This document shows positions 5,839-6,373 of a stretch of 6,373 nucleotides of DNA, piece after piece. Where the stretch lies: the NCBI GenBank assembly GCA_002686675.1, contig NYYF01000013.1, positions 7,960 through 14,332 on the forward strand, written 5' to 3'. Below the pieces are notes generated by a model that saw only the letters and a list, made by a program, of their open reading frames with translations, was not told the origin of the DNA and did not search any database. The translations under genes and the position numbers were made by a program. This DNA comes from Fidelibacterota bacterium (GTDB taxonomy: Bacteria; Marinisomatota; Marinisomatia; Marinisomatales; UBA8229). Position 1 is the first letter of the stretch; the number at the start of each line of letters is the position of its first letter.

Positions 5839-6373
5839 ATGCTGAAACATTTATTCAAAAACGCTATTTTTCTCATGATTTTGGTGTCTGTTCTTGTAGC
5901 AGGGAAAAAAACTGTAATAAAAATGGCCACACTTGCCCCGGAAGGTACGGATTGGCACGGAATGTTAATGGAAATGGGGCAGAGATGGAAAACCGCAACT
6001 GAGGGGAATATTATTTTACGAATTTATCCAAGTGGTGTGGTAGGTGATGAACGTGATATGATACGAAAAATACGGATTGGACAGATCCATGCGGCGGCAA
6101 TTACTACTGAAGGGCTTTCCGAAATTAATCCTGATGTCAATGTATATACTATCCCCATGTTATTTGACGACTACGATGATGTAGATTGGTTCCGAAAAAA
6201 GATTGGGAAAAAACTTGAGGAAGGAATCAAGAAAAATGGTTTTACCCCCTTGTTTTGGGCGGATATTGGTTGGGCGCATTGGTTTACCGCAACACCTATT
6301 CAATATCCGGAAGATTTAAAAAAAGCAAAAATATTTACCTGGGCAGGAGATTATAATGGAGCTGAATTGTGGG
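5839..6373 (+). CDS. dctP: TRAP transporter solute-binding protein, DctP family, 3' end missing
   Basis: The 178 complete codons seen here are the N-terminal half of a periplasmic receptor that usually has about 320-340 residues. The ATG at 5839 follows the tatT stop by 1 nt; a purine-rich GAGG at 5820-5823 is too far away to be a good ribosome-binding site, so coupled translation is likely. A type I signal peptide (Lys3, Lys7, hydrophobic 9-21, cleavage near VAG at 20-22) has no lipobox Cys. The mature start KMATLAPEGTDWH (28-40), then RIYPSGVVGDERDM (61-74), a G-Q-I-H-A-A-A-I segment (81-88) and Y-T-I-P-M-L-F (103-109) are the usual DctP-family landmarks. At the P-x-D-L-K-x-x-K-I-R element, where classical members carry the Arg that binds the ligand carboxylate, this protein reads PEDLKKAKIFTW (157-168) with Phe166. 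The receptor would capture a solute for DctQ/DctM membrane subunits, which should lie to the right. The ligand is unknown; the Phe suggests it is not a typical dicarboxylate or sialic acid. Confidence 0.93.
   Translation, partial: MLKHLFKNAIFLMILVSVLVAGKKTVIKMATLAPEGTDWHGMLMEMGQRWKTATEGNIILRIYPSGVVGDERDMIRKIRIGQIHAAAITTEGLSEINPDVNVYTIPMLFDDYDDVDWFRKKIGKKLEEGIKKNGFTPLFWADIGWAHWFTATPIQYPEDLKKAKIFTWAGDYNGAELW

Overview
The window reads as AT-rich chromosomal DNA from a Gram-negative, didermic bacterium. The best guess is a member of the FCB group close to Candidatus Marinimicrobia (SAR406/Neomarinimicrobiota). This placement is inferred from four things: signal-peptide and outer-membrane proteins resembling PorV/FadL-type barrels, a TPR lipoprotein, a serine hydroxymethyltransferase with the extra loop I associate with Bacteroidota-like enzymes, and a TatT-type TRAP accessory protein. 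No rRNA or marker gene is present to prove it. No tRNA, rRNA, CRISPR array, insertion sequence, phage gene or other sign of a mobile element was seen.

Layout: six genes lie on the + strand, almost without gaps. (1) 1-1080 is the 3' part of a secreted beta-rich protein built from two similar units. (2) 1064-2344 is an outer-membrane beta-barrel-like protein whose start overlaps gene 1 by 17 nt. (3) 2347-3630 is a TPR protein, probably a lipoprotein. (4) 3651-4946 is glyA, serine hydroxymethyltransferase. (5) 4968-5837 is a TatT-family TPR lipoprotein of TRAP transporters. (6) 5839-6373 is the 5' part of a DctP-family TRAP solute-binding protein that runs off the right edge. The junctions are -17, +2, +20, +21 and +1 nt. 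No stretch longer than 21 nt lacks a gene. The layout fits one transcription unit, with a possible internal promoter (about 3565-3591) that could give glyA separate expression.

Functionally there are two modules on either side of a housekeeping gene. The left module (genes 1-3) is an envelope set: a secreted beta-sandwich-like protein, an outer-membrane barrel and a periplasmic TPR lipoprotein. Its tight packing suggests a shared export or surface-assembly role, but no exact function can be given. The right module (genes 5-6) is the start of a TPR-associated TRAP transporter (TPAT), in which TatT partners the solute receptor. The DctQ/DctM membrane subunits would be expected just beyond the right edge. 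The most notable detail is that the receptor has Phe at the position where classical DctP proteins carry the carboxylate-binding Arg. This argues for a ligand other than a simple organic acid.
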